From Anoplolepis gracilipes (taxonomy: Eukaryota; Arthropoda; Insecta; Hymenoptera; Formicidae), in the NCBI RefSeq assembly GCF_047496725.1, contig NC_132985.1, positions 6,396,001 through 6,460,000 of the forward strand: DNA of 64,000 nucleotides. Direction: 5' to 3'. Made by a program: the position numbers and the translations under genes. The notes beneath the pieces are model-generated. The model did not search any database. It was not told the DNA's origin and saw nothing but the letters and a program-made list of their open reading frames with translations. Positions 34,931-47,094 of the stretch are shown piece by piece. Every line of letters starts with the position of its first letter. Within the stretch, counting starts at the first letter, position 1.

Positions 34931-36127
34931 TCAAGATTTGTATATACCTAGTAAAACACCATTAGTTACAACATCTGGAAGACTGCTGGTTGAATCAGCT
35001 TGGACGTATGGATCGCAGTGAAAAGTTAAGACTGGATGATGTCCCAGAGTATTTGGATTGTGCATCGAGCAGTTTGTAGTTTTATATATTCTTGAAAAGT
35101 CAAAAATGCAAGGATTAGAAATTGTTATAAGCTCTTAAATACTTTAAAATATTAAAATATTTATAATAAATTTAATAGAATATTTTTAATTAAATTCAAA
35201 TATTGTATTTTATTCTAATTCAAGTTTAATTAATGTAAAATAATCTACATATTGCTATAACTTTTATTTTGTAAAATGGAGACGATATAGAAAAATCAGG
35301 CACATGAATGACTAGATTACTATATCAGACATGTCTTTCATATTTGTATGACTCTTCTGGATTACTAAACTTATTCAAACTTTATATATTGATATTTTTT
35401 GTGCTCACCAATTTATATTTATTACCATTACTTATATTATAATATTCATCTCCTGCATCTATGAACTTGTTTAACTTAAACAAATACCTCTTGTGAGATT
35501 TAAATTCCTGGTCTTCTATGCCTAGAAAATTGAGAACTTGCTGCTTTGTTGCCAGTAAATGTAACATCTTTTGTATGTATAATTCCAGCGCAGCTCGTCG
35601 TTGTTCCAATACTTTTGGTTGTGAGTTTCTTACTCTCTTTGGTGGAAAAGGTGCAATATCCGAATTGTCCTTCTTCAACTAAAAATAAAAAAATTCTGTT
35701 AAATAATAACAAGATAACATTATTCAAGTGTCTCTAAAAATCTCAAAACATACTTTGTGAAATAAAAACATCAACAAGAGAGAAAGAAAATTAATAGTCC
35801 ACCAATGTCAATTTGTATAAAATATATAATTAAATGCCAATATAATTAAAAACTATACAATAATTAAAATAAATTAAATTAAATTAAATTAAAATTGCAA
35901 TTTATTAACTATAGTGAATTATAGGAACATGTAAGCGTTTTTATCAGGCTCTTATCAACATTTCGATGACGTACCGTACGATGTAACGCACTAAATTCGC
36001 TATATCTCCTCTCAATGGAATATCGAGTGCCGGTTTGCGATTCCAAAATCTCGATACAGTAAACATAATAGGGTTTGCCCTGTGACACTTCGGCCAAACG
36101 GTAACCGCTAATAAAAGCTTCGTACAT
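34931..36127 (-). CDS. SNX24: SNX24-like PX-domain sorting nexin
   Basis: Three coding exons: 36,127-35,975, 35,678-35,488 and 35,090-34,931 (stop TGA). Donors GTACGT and GTATTT and acceptors ATTTTTAG and TTTTCAAG join in consistent phase, giving 167 aa (vertebrate SNX24 is 169). The start MYEAFISGYR matches the family's short N-terminus. The PX domain occupies roughly residues 1-100, with the phosphoinositide-binding RRYSEF motif (40-45) and the Pro-rich PFPPKRVRN loop (61-69). It continues with LEQRRAALELYIQKM. The C-terminus HHPVLTFHCDPYV..LPDVVTNGVLLGIY matches the conserved SNX22/24 tail. Family members bind PI3P-type lipids on endosomes. Alternative donors downstream of 35,488 were rejected because they break the frame of the last exon. 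Confidence 0.93.
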
Positions 36128-36969
36128 CGCATTTCCAACAGATTAAGTAATGTTTAAGGATACCCTTATAATTAAATTTATCGTATTAAAGCACACTCGT
36201 GAGACCTCATGACCACGATGAATGAAAATTGCAACAATTATACGTCGGAGAAATATTTACATCGTCATGGAATTTTATACGTATACTTACTAGAGATATG
36301 CATTTGACGTTTGACGTTACAAATGCGTTTGATTGACAAAGAAAACTTTGCTCCCTCTTTGTCTTGATTAATCAGTCAAGTAATTTGTGATCCAATTGGC
36401 ATTGCAAATACTTCGAAGCGTAAAATTCTTCGCCCTGATTGGTCCATTATACGTGTAGATCGCTATCTTTGTCAAGGATTCGCTCATTGGTTAATACTAT
36501 TTAGTATGAAAAATCTTAACTTATATGTATGTATTTTAAATTAAAAGAAAACTAAATAATTCACAATTACTTCCAATTTCATTTTGTATAAAATAATAAA
36601 TAAAGCCAAAACATTTTCCTAAAAGCTGTGTATCGCTTTTATTATTAAAAATCTGGAAAATATATAGTATAATGTAAAAAAAAATATATATATAGACTAA
36701 TATTATTTTTTAATAATGTATAATATTTTCAATAATATTTCAATAAAATTAAAATACAATTTATATTTTTAAATATTTATTTTCTCTCTGATAATATATA
36801 TAATATCTGAAGGTAACATTTATATGACATTTTATGTAGCATTCAATTAATTATTTTTTTTATGCATATTCTATATGTATTATATAAATTTGTCTGGATA
36901 GGTTACATATCAGCTGATGGTCTCGCAAATGTCATTTTACGCAGATGCAAAACTGACAATACATATAAG
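36128..36969. other. SNX24 upstream region
   Basis: Intergenic between the divergent SNX24 and SPRED genes. A CCAATTGG/ATTGGT-containing segment at about 36,390-36,490 could be part of the SNX24 promoter. Otherwise AT-rich, with nothing else recognised. Confidence 0.4.
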
Positions 36970-37505
36970 TGAATCTCATCGCAAACCCGAAAATTTTGAT
37001 TTTAATCAAATTTTACACCGACGTAAAGATGAGGACAAATAGATGAATTTTGAAATTTTCAATCACGAAACGATTTTAAAGGGTGAAATCATCCCTCATA
37101 TATATATATATATATATATATATAGAACGTTTTTTTGTTGTTCTTGATATATCTCTAAAATTATTCAAGGATATAAAGAAATGTTTTTTTTTTTTTTCAG
37201 GGTAAAAACATCTTTATTTAGCCACATTAATAAAATTTTGAAAAAGTAATTAAAAAAAAAAAATTTTATTAATAAAATTAAATAGAAGTGTATTCTTCAT
37301 GAAACTTTTATATATGTAAAACATTTTTTGATATCTCGAATAATTTTCGAGATACATAGAGAAAAATAAAAATTCCACCATATCCGAAGACTGATGTCAT
37401 CCCTTAGAATAATTTTGGAGGTAATGAAAAATTTCAAAATTTATCTATCTATCCCCCATACAAAGTTTCATCAAAATCAAAATCCTCGGATTCGCAAAGT
37501 TCCCT
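36970..37505. mobile_element. inverted-repeat element candidate (about 0.54 kb)
   Basis: The left side CGCAAACCCGAAAATTTTGA.. and, about 60 bp in, GATGAATTTTGAAATTTTC recur on the opposite strand at the right side as TGCGAATCCGAGGATTTTGA.. and GATAAATTTTGAAATTTTTC. Inside, GGGTGAAATCATCCC and GGGATGACATCAG are also paired. The arms are diverged and separated by AT microsatellite (37,097-37,124). No open frame. It lies upstream of SPRED. Confidence 0.55.
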
Positions 37506-38440
37506 TGTGAGAGAGAAAGAATCACCGCCGTAATCTCTTCTCTCTGTCTTTATCAGGCATCGTTGGACTCAATTTATTCTCACTATATATAGTATACTAT
37601 AGAGACATCTGACACTAGTTATCGACTGCGTTATCCATATAAGTTACCTACGGCTAACCAACGGAGCGCGTGCGACGCGCCTGATTATACAGGATCGCGA
37701 TGTGTGTGTGATATCGATGAATGAATCCTGTTGCGCAGACCGGCAACTTCATCGTAAGGTAGTCGATAAGCGTTCCGTCGACGCGCGGTTCGTACATGCT
37801 ACTCGTGGCAGGACGGATATAAATTTACGAGCTGTTCGCCATCGTACTCTCACCCGAGTCGCGCTCTCCATTCGTCTAATTCATCTAATCGTCAGGCGTC
37901 ATGATATACCAACGCGACCGTAGCTACGAATTTGGTGGGCGTGAGCCTTCTTCTGTCAACTGTACGTCGTGAAAGCACGTTGTAATAGAGAGAGAGAGAG
38001 AGCAATATATATATATATATATATACATATACACATATCTATATATATATATTTTTTTTATTCGAGAGCGATCGAATCTCGAGGGAACAGGCGTGGTGGG
38101 AAATTAATAAGTGTGTGCGATCCTGTGTTGGATATTTGTGTGATATCGAAGGTGGTGGGCGTGTGTGGGGATGGACTGCACGGGAAGTGTAAAGTGAAAT
38201 AAAGGAGGTGGTGGAGGAAGAGTCGGAGGAGGAGGAGGAGGAGGAGGAGGGGGAGGAGGATTGGGGCGCTTCCTGTGTCTCGGTGCCGATCTAAAAAAAA
38301 AAAAAAAAAGGAAAAAAAAGAAGAGAAAAAAGCTCCGCAGGTAGAATCCGCGGCGATCGAATGTCTTTTCGATGTGACGAAAATGATGAAGTGTGGGAGA
38401 GAGTGGTGGGCTTCGAGTGAAGGCTTTGATACTTCGAATC
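37506..38440 (+). promoter_or_regulatory. SPRED promoter and 5' UTR region
   Basis: CpG-rich from about 37,640, with GA, AT and GGA tracts (GA 37,987-38,002; AT 38,006-38,053; GGA 38,223-38,258). It leads to the first SPRED ATG at 38,441. The region is GC-rich compared with flanks, as expected of a promoter and leader exon. Polyproline- and polyglycine-like frames across the GGA tract are repeat shadows. Confidence 0.5.
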
Positions 38441-38782
38441 ATGACAGAGGCGTCGGACGAGTAAGTATGTAAACTGACTGACACTGACAGAGCGCCCGCG
38501 GTTTTTATTCCCCTCCCCCGTCTGCCTGAGACCGTTCCATTTTCTTTCGAAGCACGATAATCCCTGTCATTGTTATTGCTTATTTATTTCCTTGACGTCA
38601 GATTATCTGGGCGTGCTTTTACGCCTTCATTTTATTCCTCTCCCTCCCTGACTTGAATTTGTGTCTCTCTCTCTCTCTCTCTCTTTTTTTTTTTCTCCTT
38701 TCATTTCCTCTTTCGTATTTTGTTGATTAAAGTGACGCGAATAAATTTCTCGTGACAGATCTTTTCCCGAAAAAACGCATCG

Positions 38783-38841
<59 letters not shown>

Positions 38842-39556
38842 CATACATATATATATTTACTCTTTTCCATTTCTCGCTCGTATTTATCTGTTTGTTTTAC
38901 TTTTATTCGGTTCTCTCTCTTTCTCTTTCCCTCTCTCTTTTTGCGTCTCTCTACTTGTATGCCTCCCATTCCTTTCCTTTCATCCCTCTAATAGTGTGTT
39001 ATCCACTGTTCCTGTATGGACGACCGTTCATTCATTGAATCGATCTCAGCGTGTGTAACATCTGGCTAAATGTCGTCCGCGCGATACGTCCTCAACATTC
39101 AGATATTGGAGTCTCATATCAATTTTCGAACTCCAAACTCGTTCACCCACTGTTTGATATTTTCAAACATCTAATAAAAATTGAATAATTTTATATTAAA
39201 TTTTAGATAAATAACTTTTTCTATGTTAAAAATTAATCAAATAGTAGAATAACAATTAGCAGTAAATTGTTAATAAATTAAGCCAAATGCCCTTATTCTT
39301 CAACCAATCTCAAAATAATTAATTTTATCTTATTAGCAAAAAAGTTAAAGAACATTATTATATTTATTGCATCTCTTTCTAACATTATATAGCTTTCTGT
39401 GTCTAACTAAATTTTAAGTCAAAAGCTTTTCTCTCTGATGATTTATACAAATACAGATAAATAAAAAATATAAAATAAATATATTAAAATAATATAAAAT
39501 TTGATTTTGAAAATTATAGCTATTTTTTCTCAATATATTTAATGCCATTTAATTTT

Positions 39557-39609
<53 letters not shown>

Positions 39610-42447
39610 ATTGTTGTTTTATTTCATTTAAATCACAAAAAGATAATATATATGTCTATTATTAATTCCATCGATGATGAGTAATAAAATAACAATTGTT
39701 TTATTGTAGTGGTAACTATCTGGTGAGGGTCCGCGCCCAGGTAATGACGAGAGATGATAGTTCAGGTGGCTGGGTTCCTTTGAGCGGTGGTGGCTTGGCA
39801 AATGTCTCGGTTAGACGTAGGATCACTTCATCAGGAATACATCAAACAAACAATACCAATGGAAACAGTATTTCTACCACAACCAACTCCGCACATCCTG
39901 TCTCAAATGCGACTGTTGGGCTGCAAAGTCATGGATCTTCTAATATCTCTCCGCCTGGTGCAAATAAAAGAAAGCACGAGTACCTTATTTATGGCAAACG
40001 TATTACCGATCAATCGGTAAATCTCTTTTTTTCTATAATACTTTGAACTAAAAATTGTATTTCACAGAAAGATATTTAAATATTGAAACTATGTTTAATA
40101 TTTCAATCACAATTACATATGATGCAATTGCATCAGCAATTTATTCACTGTGTATGTAATTTGTTTTCTAAACATTAATGTCTTTCATCTCTTGCAGGTT
40201 GTCCTTAGTTGTATAATTAAAAAAGATTTTGAATATAATAAAGTAATGCCAACTTTTCACCACTGGCGAACAGGGGAAAAAAAGTTTGGATTAACATTTC
40301 AAACAGCTGCCGATGCAAGAGCATTTGACAAAGGAGTTCGAACAGCAGTTGAAGAATTGTTGGAAGGTATAGCATTTTCCTTGTCAAAAATCAATTCTGA
40401 GAAATTATTTTAAGATAATTATTCAAACCAAAAATCGCCAAGAATACATTAGAGAGAATTTAAGATTTTAAAGTTATACAGTTGATTAATAATTTAATAT
40501 TTGCATTATTTATTTGTTTTTTCTTCTTTTATAATCTTATTGTTTCAAATTTATACATTGTTTTTAATAAAATGTTAATGTATCACATTATAATGTACTA
40601 TGCAATTAAGGAAGAAAATTAAAATTCTTCCAAATTGCTACAAAATAATTCCGTCTTTATGATAAATATTATGCGAAACATTTTATTAATTCCTTTGCAC
40701 TCATTATTTTGCTGCAATTTATTATATGGATTGTGCAAATGGTAAGCTAAAGTATAGTTGTAAATTTATATTTTATTACTTTCTATTTTTTTATTTCATT
40801 GCCAAACTCAATATCTCGCAATGTGTTACAGGTCTGTCTGATTTAACGTTAACCACCGATGCTCCAGATGCTGGGGACGAAGATGTTTTTATGGTAAGAA
40901 AATTTACAATCTTATTTTTTTATTAATTTTAATAATTAAAAAAAATATGTCAAGAAAAGTTGCATCTCGATAAATCACATAGAGTAAATAAAGTAAAGTT
41001 TTCTAAAAATTATAAAACACTTTACAGACTTTGAACTTGCCAGTGGAACCACCTGAGCCACGTTCCTCTTCAGACACACCTCATGGAATAGTTCGAGTAC
41101 CAAATTATTCTCAATATTCAGAGCTTCCCGACTCACATCGATCTATCCATCACATTGGTAGTTCTTCCGTTAAGGGCCCACCGTCGCAACATCCCTTAGC
41201 ATCCGCCGCAGATATTGGATCGGACAACTATCCTTATGTGCAACTCACGACGCTTAACCATGAATATTTATATCCCATCATCGACGATCACAAGGGTGAA
41301 AGAATAGACGGACATAATACTTCCAATAGCGGGAGTTCTCTCAAGAAGCCAGATATTATAATATCTCAACCTACGAAAAATACTATGAAACGTAATGTAC
41401 GTTTACGTTGCAAACATTGTCAAGAGCTGTATTCAGAACAACATAATCCGAAAGGTTCCTGCGAATATGCTCCTGATCCAATTAGACGTGGAATCGCGAA
41501 AGTTTCTTGTTTATCATGTGCCCAATGTATGTTATATCATTGCATGAGCGACGCTGAAGGTGATTTTGCACAAAATCCTTGTAGGTAAGTTTGTAATATT
41601 TCGATTAATTTTAATTACCATTTCAATTGTTTCTAATATTTTCATTCTTCTCTATTATTGTTTTAAGTTTATATACATATAACAAAAACATACACTATCA
41701 CATTTAAATATTTCAACTATTTTTTTGCTTTGTGTTGGTTACAAACATTTCTATTTTTTAGGAATCTGTTGCAAATTAATTTTTCGGTTGGAAATTATAT
41801 AAAAAATATTAAATACTTCGAATATAAGGCTCTTAATATTTACAAACAAACAAATAGGAAATTAGCGAATAAGAGTCAACGCGGATATTAATGCGTCGAT
41901 TTTTTAGAAAATAATTTATTTTGCGAAATTGATGAGTGCACAGGGTACCTATTTTTCTTGGTGTATTTTATCAAGATATTTAGGGGGAGTAAGGAGGCAT
42001 CAAACAGAATAAATTATTTTCTGGAAAATCGACGCATTAATATCCGCGTTGGCTCTTATTCACCAATTTCCTATTTGTTTGTTTGACAAAATATTAAATC
42101 AGTTTTTTTAGAAAATAACTTTGGACACAAATGCTACTTTTGAAATTATGCGTTAGTATGTTTATATTGTTACTACAGATATTTATTTTCTTTTTTTTCT
42201 TTTTCTTTTTATAATTTCTATACAATCTCCTAAAAATATAATTAATTTAATCGTGTAATTGAATAAATTATAAAATATGAAATTTTGCAGTTGTAGTACA
42301 GAAGAGGGATGCGGACGCAGATGGTTTGGTTTGGCGTTGTTGTCACTGATCGTTCCTTGCTTGTGGATATATCCTCCACTTAGAGCTATACATTGGTGCG
42401 GGATGTCTTGTGGAATGTGCGGCGGGCGTCACCACCCTATGGAATAA
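38441..42447 (+). CDS. SPRED: SPRED, Sprouty-related EVH1 inhibitor of Ras/MAPK signalling
   Basis: Six coding exons: 38,441-38,460, 39,710-40,016, 40,198-40,366, 40,832-40,893, 41,028-41,584 and 42,291-42,447 (stop TAA 42,445-42,447). All junctions are GT-AG and phases join, giving 423 aa (vertebrate SPREDs are about 410-444). The EVH1 domain starts RVRAQVMTRDDSSGGWVPL (residues 13-31) and ends FHHW..KKFGLTFQ..ADARAFDKGV. It is interrupted by a Ser/Thr/Asn-rich insert at about residues 45-92. A middle region with DNYPYVQLTTLNHEYLYP may correspond to the KIT-binding-like segment, though this is uncertain. The Sprouty domain (about 311-418) is Cys-rich from RLRCKHCQELY to CGMSCGMCGGRHHP. SPRED proteins bind neurofibromin through EVH1 and are membrane-targeted by the Sprouty domain, inhibiting Ras-Raf activation. 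The frame stays open past the stop (next entry). Confidence 0.96.
38461..39709 (+). other. SPRED intron 1
   Basis: Intron between the 20-base first coding segment and exon 2 (GTAAGT...TTGTAG). It holds CT tracts at about 38,664-38,684, an (AT)n at about 38,787-38,838 and another at about 39,565-39,604. A CRE-like TGACGTCA-type core (TTGACGTCAG) lies at 38,593. No nested gene. Confidence 0.85.
41843..42085. mobile_element. MITE with about 80-bp inverted repeats in SPRED intron 5
   Basis: The left arm CAAACAAACAAATAGGAAAT..AACGCGGATATTAATGCGTCGA..AATAATTTATT is mirrored at 42,010-42,085. Arms are highly similar and separated by about 80 bp. There is no open frame. It is confined to the intron, so splicing of exon 6 should be unaffected. 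The family was not identified. Confidence 0.8.
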
Positions 42448-42627
42448 CTAGAGGAACCCTTTGATGTCTCTGCTCCGTACTCAATTGGATCAAACAACTT
42501 TTCTGCATCGTACAATGCAGTCGCCAATGTGTATGAATGTCACGATCTGAGTATGGGTCGTTGTCAGAGATATCAAAGGGGTAGACAGCTTCCAGTACAT
42601 GCACTTATTCATCAGCGTCATCTTTAA
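42448..42627 (+). CDS. in-frame extension after the SPRED stop (59 codons)
   Basis: The frame after the SPRED TAA continues without a stop for 59 codons to a TAA at 42,625-42,627. It begins LEEPFDVSAPYSIGS and continues with YNAVANVYECHDLSMGRCQ and LPVHALIHQRHL. The context is ATG-GAA-TAA-CTAG; CTAG directly after the stop is a known readthrough-promoting 3' context. Codon use and GC content resemble the preceding exon, and the sequence turns AT-rich just after the second stop. Chance openness of 59 codons is about 0.06 with uniform codons and lower in AT-rich DNA. No acceptor in matching phase was found, so splicing is a poorer explanation than readthrough. Confidence 0.55.
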   Translation, partial: LEEPFDVSAPYSIGSNNFSASYNAVANVYECHDLSMGRCQRYQRGRQLPVHALIHQRHL

Positions 42628-44070
42628 AGTAAAATACAGTCAAAGTGGAAATACCCAATTTAGCACAAGATGTCGCATATAGCTCCAACATAATGTATAT
42701 TCCGTACATTTTGTATATTTTATTAGTGCAAAATACGTTATTTAGTCTCACCTGTACATTAAACAATTTGAGGTAAACTAGTGTATTTACAGTTTGAATG
42801 ATTAATCTATGGAAAGCACATCAAATGGACTCAGACCAACTATTTGTGATACATGGTGCACATTGTGAGAGTGTAACTTCTGTGAGTCGACACAAAAATT
42901 AATTCGTTTCTCAGTTTGATTAATTTTCATACACATATATACGCACATAGTATTTAATGGAGAAATACACAAGATAACTATAAGTATAAATTTTGCTGGA
43001 ATTATCATAGTGTAAAATGTCAAGATCCTATGATTGTTGGATTCATTCAATAACTTAACTTGCCCCAAGCCAATCTTTGTTCATATTATAGGACTAAAAA
43101 AAAAATAATTTTGCTTACAGTTCCTTTCATAATATGAACAATGATTGATAAATTTGTCAGTGTGTGTGTGTGTGTGTGTGTGTATTTATATGTTTGAAGA
43201 TAAATATAAAATTTATATCTTTTGTACATATATACACATACAAAATTATGATTTTATTAAAATATTTAAAGTACATTTTAAATTTAGATATGTGTATCCA
43301 TTTTTATATTATTAGATTATAAAATGAAACTGTATTTTATCACATAGAAAAAAAGCACATATGTAATTTTTAAGATACGATATTAAAAACATAATATTTT
43401 TTTTCAAAGCCACTTTCTATTTAAACATAATTTTCTGTACTACATATTTTTTAATTATAATAATTATTTAATAATATTAAAATCCATATAAATATCAATG
43501 TTGATAAATATTTGTGATTTCATAAAGTATCGTCACATAGAAGTTCATTCTCATAATATTTACCTTTACTTTTTACTAATTCACGTTTAGTACGCGCGCT
43601 GGCACGTGTGTTGTGTGGTTTGTGCGTGATTATGTGTGTGTGCATGTAATAAAAAGAGAGAAAGAGAAAATGATTTATTTATATAATAAATTAACATATT
43701 TGTACCATACTTTATATTAATAGATATATACAGTGTTACTAAAATATTTTAGAAAAAAAGATTATGTCAAGCTCAAAAAAAGAACATGTATACAAAATTT
43801 GTCTAAAAATTTTAGTAACACTCAGTATATATATATATATTGGATTTATACATCAACTGTACAAGCTATTTTCTCGAGAATTAGCAAATTATAAGATCCT
43901 CTTATAAAGAAATGCAAATGTCAAGTTCTCAAAGAAATAAAAAGTTAATTTCTTTCATCTTATATAAAAATTTACAATTTCTATATAAATTTTTGTACTA
44001 TTTGAGTTATATATTTAAATTATAAGTGGCACATTATTAAGAAATTTGTACTCTACATATAAAAAAAATT

Positions 44071-44108
<38 letters not shown>

Positions 44109-47050
44109 TCATTTTATTTAAAAATTTTATAAGAATGTGTATCTTTGTGCTTAACATGTATATCGCTAATTTTAGTAGCTAATTTTATTACCGAGAAAAT
44201 GACTTGTGACATTTTGTGTAAAGTCTGTATATATAGAAATGTATAAAATGTTTCAAAATCACATGTCCTTTTAATCACAGCTTTTTTGACCAATTTAGAG
44301 ACGATGTTTCGCAATGGATTTCATTATTTAAGCGCATTTTAAAAATTTTTAACATTACATGTCTTTGCGATGTTATAAGTATATTGTAAATTAAAATCCA
44401 TTATAAGTGTAGCGTAAATTAAGATTTCTGCAACCTTATTGGATTATAACATGAAAAGCAAAATGTGATGTGAAGCTGTTATTGTATTTTATATATAAGT
44501 AGTCTTCTTTCAAATTATTTTTTATATTTAATGAGTTAGATTTATGTTAATGAGAAAATTATTTTTTTATATATTAATAAATAGCTGTATTTTATCAATT
44601 TTAGTCACAAGCTTTATTCTTGGTGGAATATAAGATACATGTTATATACTCAGGCTATATAAAAGATAATTGAAAAAGAATTTTATTTGACATATTTTAT
44701 TTTACTAATTTATATTATCAAATAACAAATGAAAAAACTTATTTATTTGAAATATAGTGCAAAAAATGTGACTTTTTGCTTCTTAAATAATCCAATATGG
44801 CTACAGTAAAAATTCACAGAAACTTGAAGAATACGATTACATATTTTTTTCCTCAACGCAAAGCTTACATTGGGATAATAATAAGTAAATAGACTTTTCA
44901 TTTTTTCAAATATATGTTCTTGTTTCTTTAAATATGAGAAGCGCAATAAAAAATGTAAAAATAATTGTGATAGAAAGCTTCTTTTTGTTTAAAATAGAGA
45001 TTTATTTCATCATTATTTGATGTGATAATTCAATTTGAATGATGAGATGTCTGTTTATTTATGTTACCCTAATATAGTTTGCGTTTGTGCCAGAAGTACC
45101 TTATTTTTAATAGTTAATTACTTGGTAATAATGTAGATATTTTGGAAATTTTAATTGAAAAATCAATTCCAAATAAACCAAAAGAGAGTGTAATGAAAAG
45201 GATATTTTATAGTTTTTGATGTGTGTAACTAATGACACAATCAAAAAAAAAAAAAAAAGTGACAAATCTATACAAAAAAATAAATTGAAAATATAGAACA
45301 AATTTTATATAAGACATTGTTTTTGAGAGAATCGATTTTAAAGATTAGAAATTAATTAATAATGGCTTTTTCTTATCTTTAACTCTTAGATTGGCGCGTA
45401 TTAGTTAAAAAAACTCGTCCACATTTTAACATTAACTCTATTTTTTTGGAACTTTAATTAAAAATAGTGGAGAGAATAGAATTCATAAGATTTTGAGCTA
45501 CATTTTTAATCAAAAAGTTTATTGTTATATTTTTATAATTGAATTATTATTTTGATAAATGTAAAATTTACATGTTTTATATCACTATTTATTTTTTTAT
45601 TCCACTCAAGCATATTCAGTTAAATGTATATTTGTGGAATATAATGGTGTTTCATGAAACTTTAGTTAATTATTGTGAAAAATCTTGTAGAAAATTATAA
45701 ATTTAATTCGATCAGTAAAGAGATTTTTGGATTATGTATATGAGATGACACGATTTACAAAAATTTATATTATCTGCAATGACTGTTCAAAAATATTTTT
45801 TTAAGTAAAAAGGTAAAAATACTCTTTTACTGTACAAAGCGCTAATCTAAGTGTTAAGCTCAATAGATCTTTAATGATCTTTTGCGTAACATGTCATAGC
45901 ACATGTGTTAGCAGCAATATTTTGAAGTATGACTGAAATCAGATAAAATTATCCTTTAAAAAAGTATAAGAAAAATAAATAGAAAAAATCTAAGTTAATT
46001 CCATGTGACATAATACAATTATATGTACATCCTTTTCTTTCTCAGAATATTATTAATTGTACAATTTTCAAAAATTATCCTCATGAAAGAGAATTCTCAT
46101 ACATGGAATACATACATATAATGAATTTTAAAGTAGATATTTATTCTGCAAATCTTATATTTAATCAGAAATTTCAAAAGTTGTCTTGCATAGGTAGTTT
46201 TATATTACAAATGTGCTTGTATCTTCTTCGAATATTATATTAGAAACTTTGTTGATACTGTAGATATCAGATTGTTTATTGCTATAAAAATTAATAATTT
46301 TTATGTAAATGCGCATATTACTGTTAATTTTAAGTATTTGGCTGGTATATATTTGTAATATAATAATTACTTGTATATATAATATTTTATTAATGGTGGA
46401 AAATATTTTTTTAATGTATATGTACACATGTATACATACATACATACATACAGAATAATTCCATTTTATATTGTACAACTGAATGTTTTTAAAACTATAT
46501 ATTTTCAAAACAATAATTCAGGACAAAAATTATAGATAAATCCTGATTAATATAATATTTTTTATCTTGCTAGGTAATTTTGAGATTTTACCTCTATTTT
46601 TTAAAGAGAAGTATATCATTTTCTTTACATATTGTATATAATTTATACATGATTACTGTATGTTTTTTTACATATATCAATCTCATACATAAAAAATATT
46701 AAAGCAAAAACATCTATCTGTAGAAACTCTATAGTCATGAATATAATATTGTTGATTATTCTGTGAAAAAATATTTCAAATTTTATGTCACAATATGTCA
46801 AAATAAATTATGAAACATCTTGTAGATTAATTTGTTTTTTTTTTTGTAATTTTCTTTAGTATTTTTATATACAAGATGAAAATGATAAAAATCAGTACAC
46901 ATATAAAAAGTCTTAAAAAGTTTAAATTTCAAAAATTTCTTAAAACCGTGTTGTACAGGAAAGATGTTTCTGTAATTTTTATTCTTTAAAGACATATTTA
47001 TAAATCATTAATTCTAAAGATATTTAATTGAACAATTTAAAATGGACATC

Positions 47051-47094
<44 letters not shown>

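Noticed and set aside
35382..35487. Longer SNX24 exon 2 ending at a GTGAGC donor near 35,408
   Set aside because: It would join the conserved last exon out of frame. The donor at 35,487 (GTATTT) restores the family C-terminus.
38104..38484. Minus-strand frame with long polyproline
   Set aside because: It is the complement of the GGA repeat in the SPRED 5' region and is not a credible gene.
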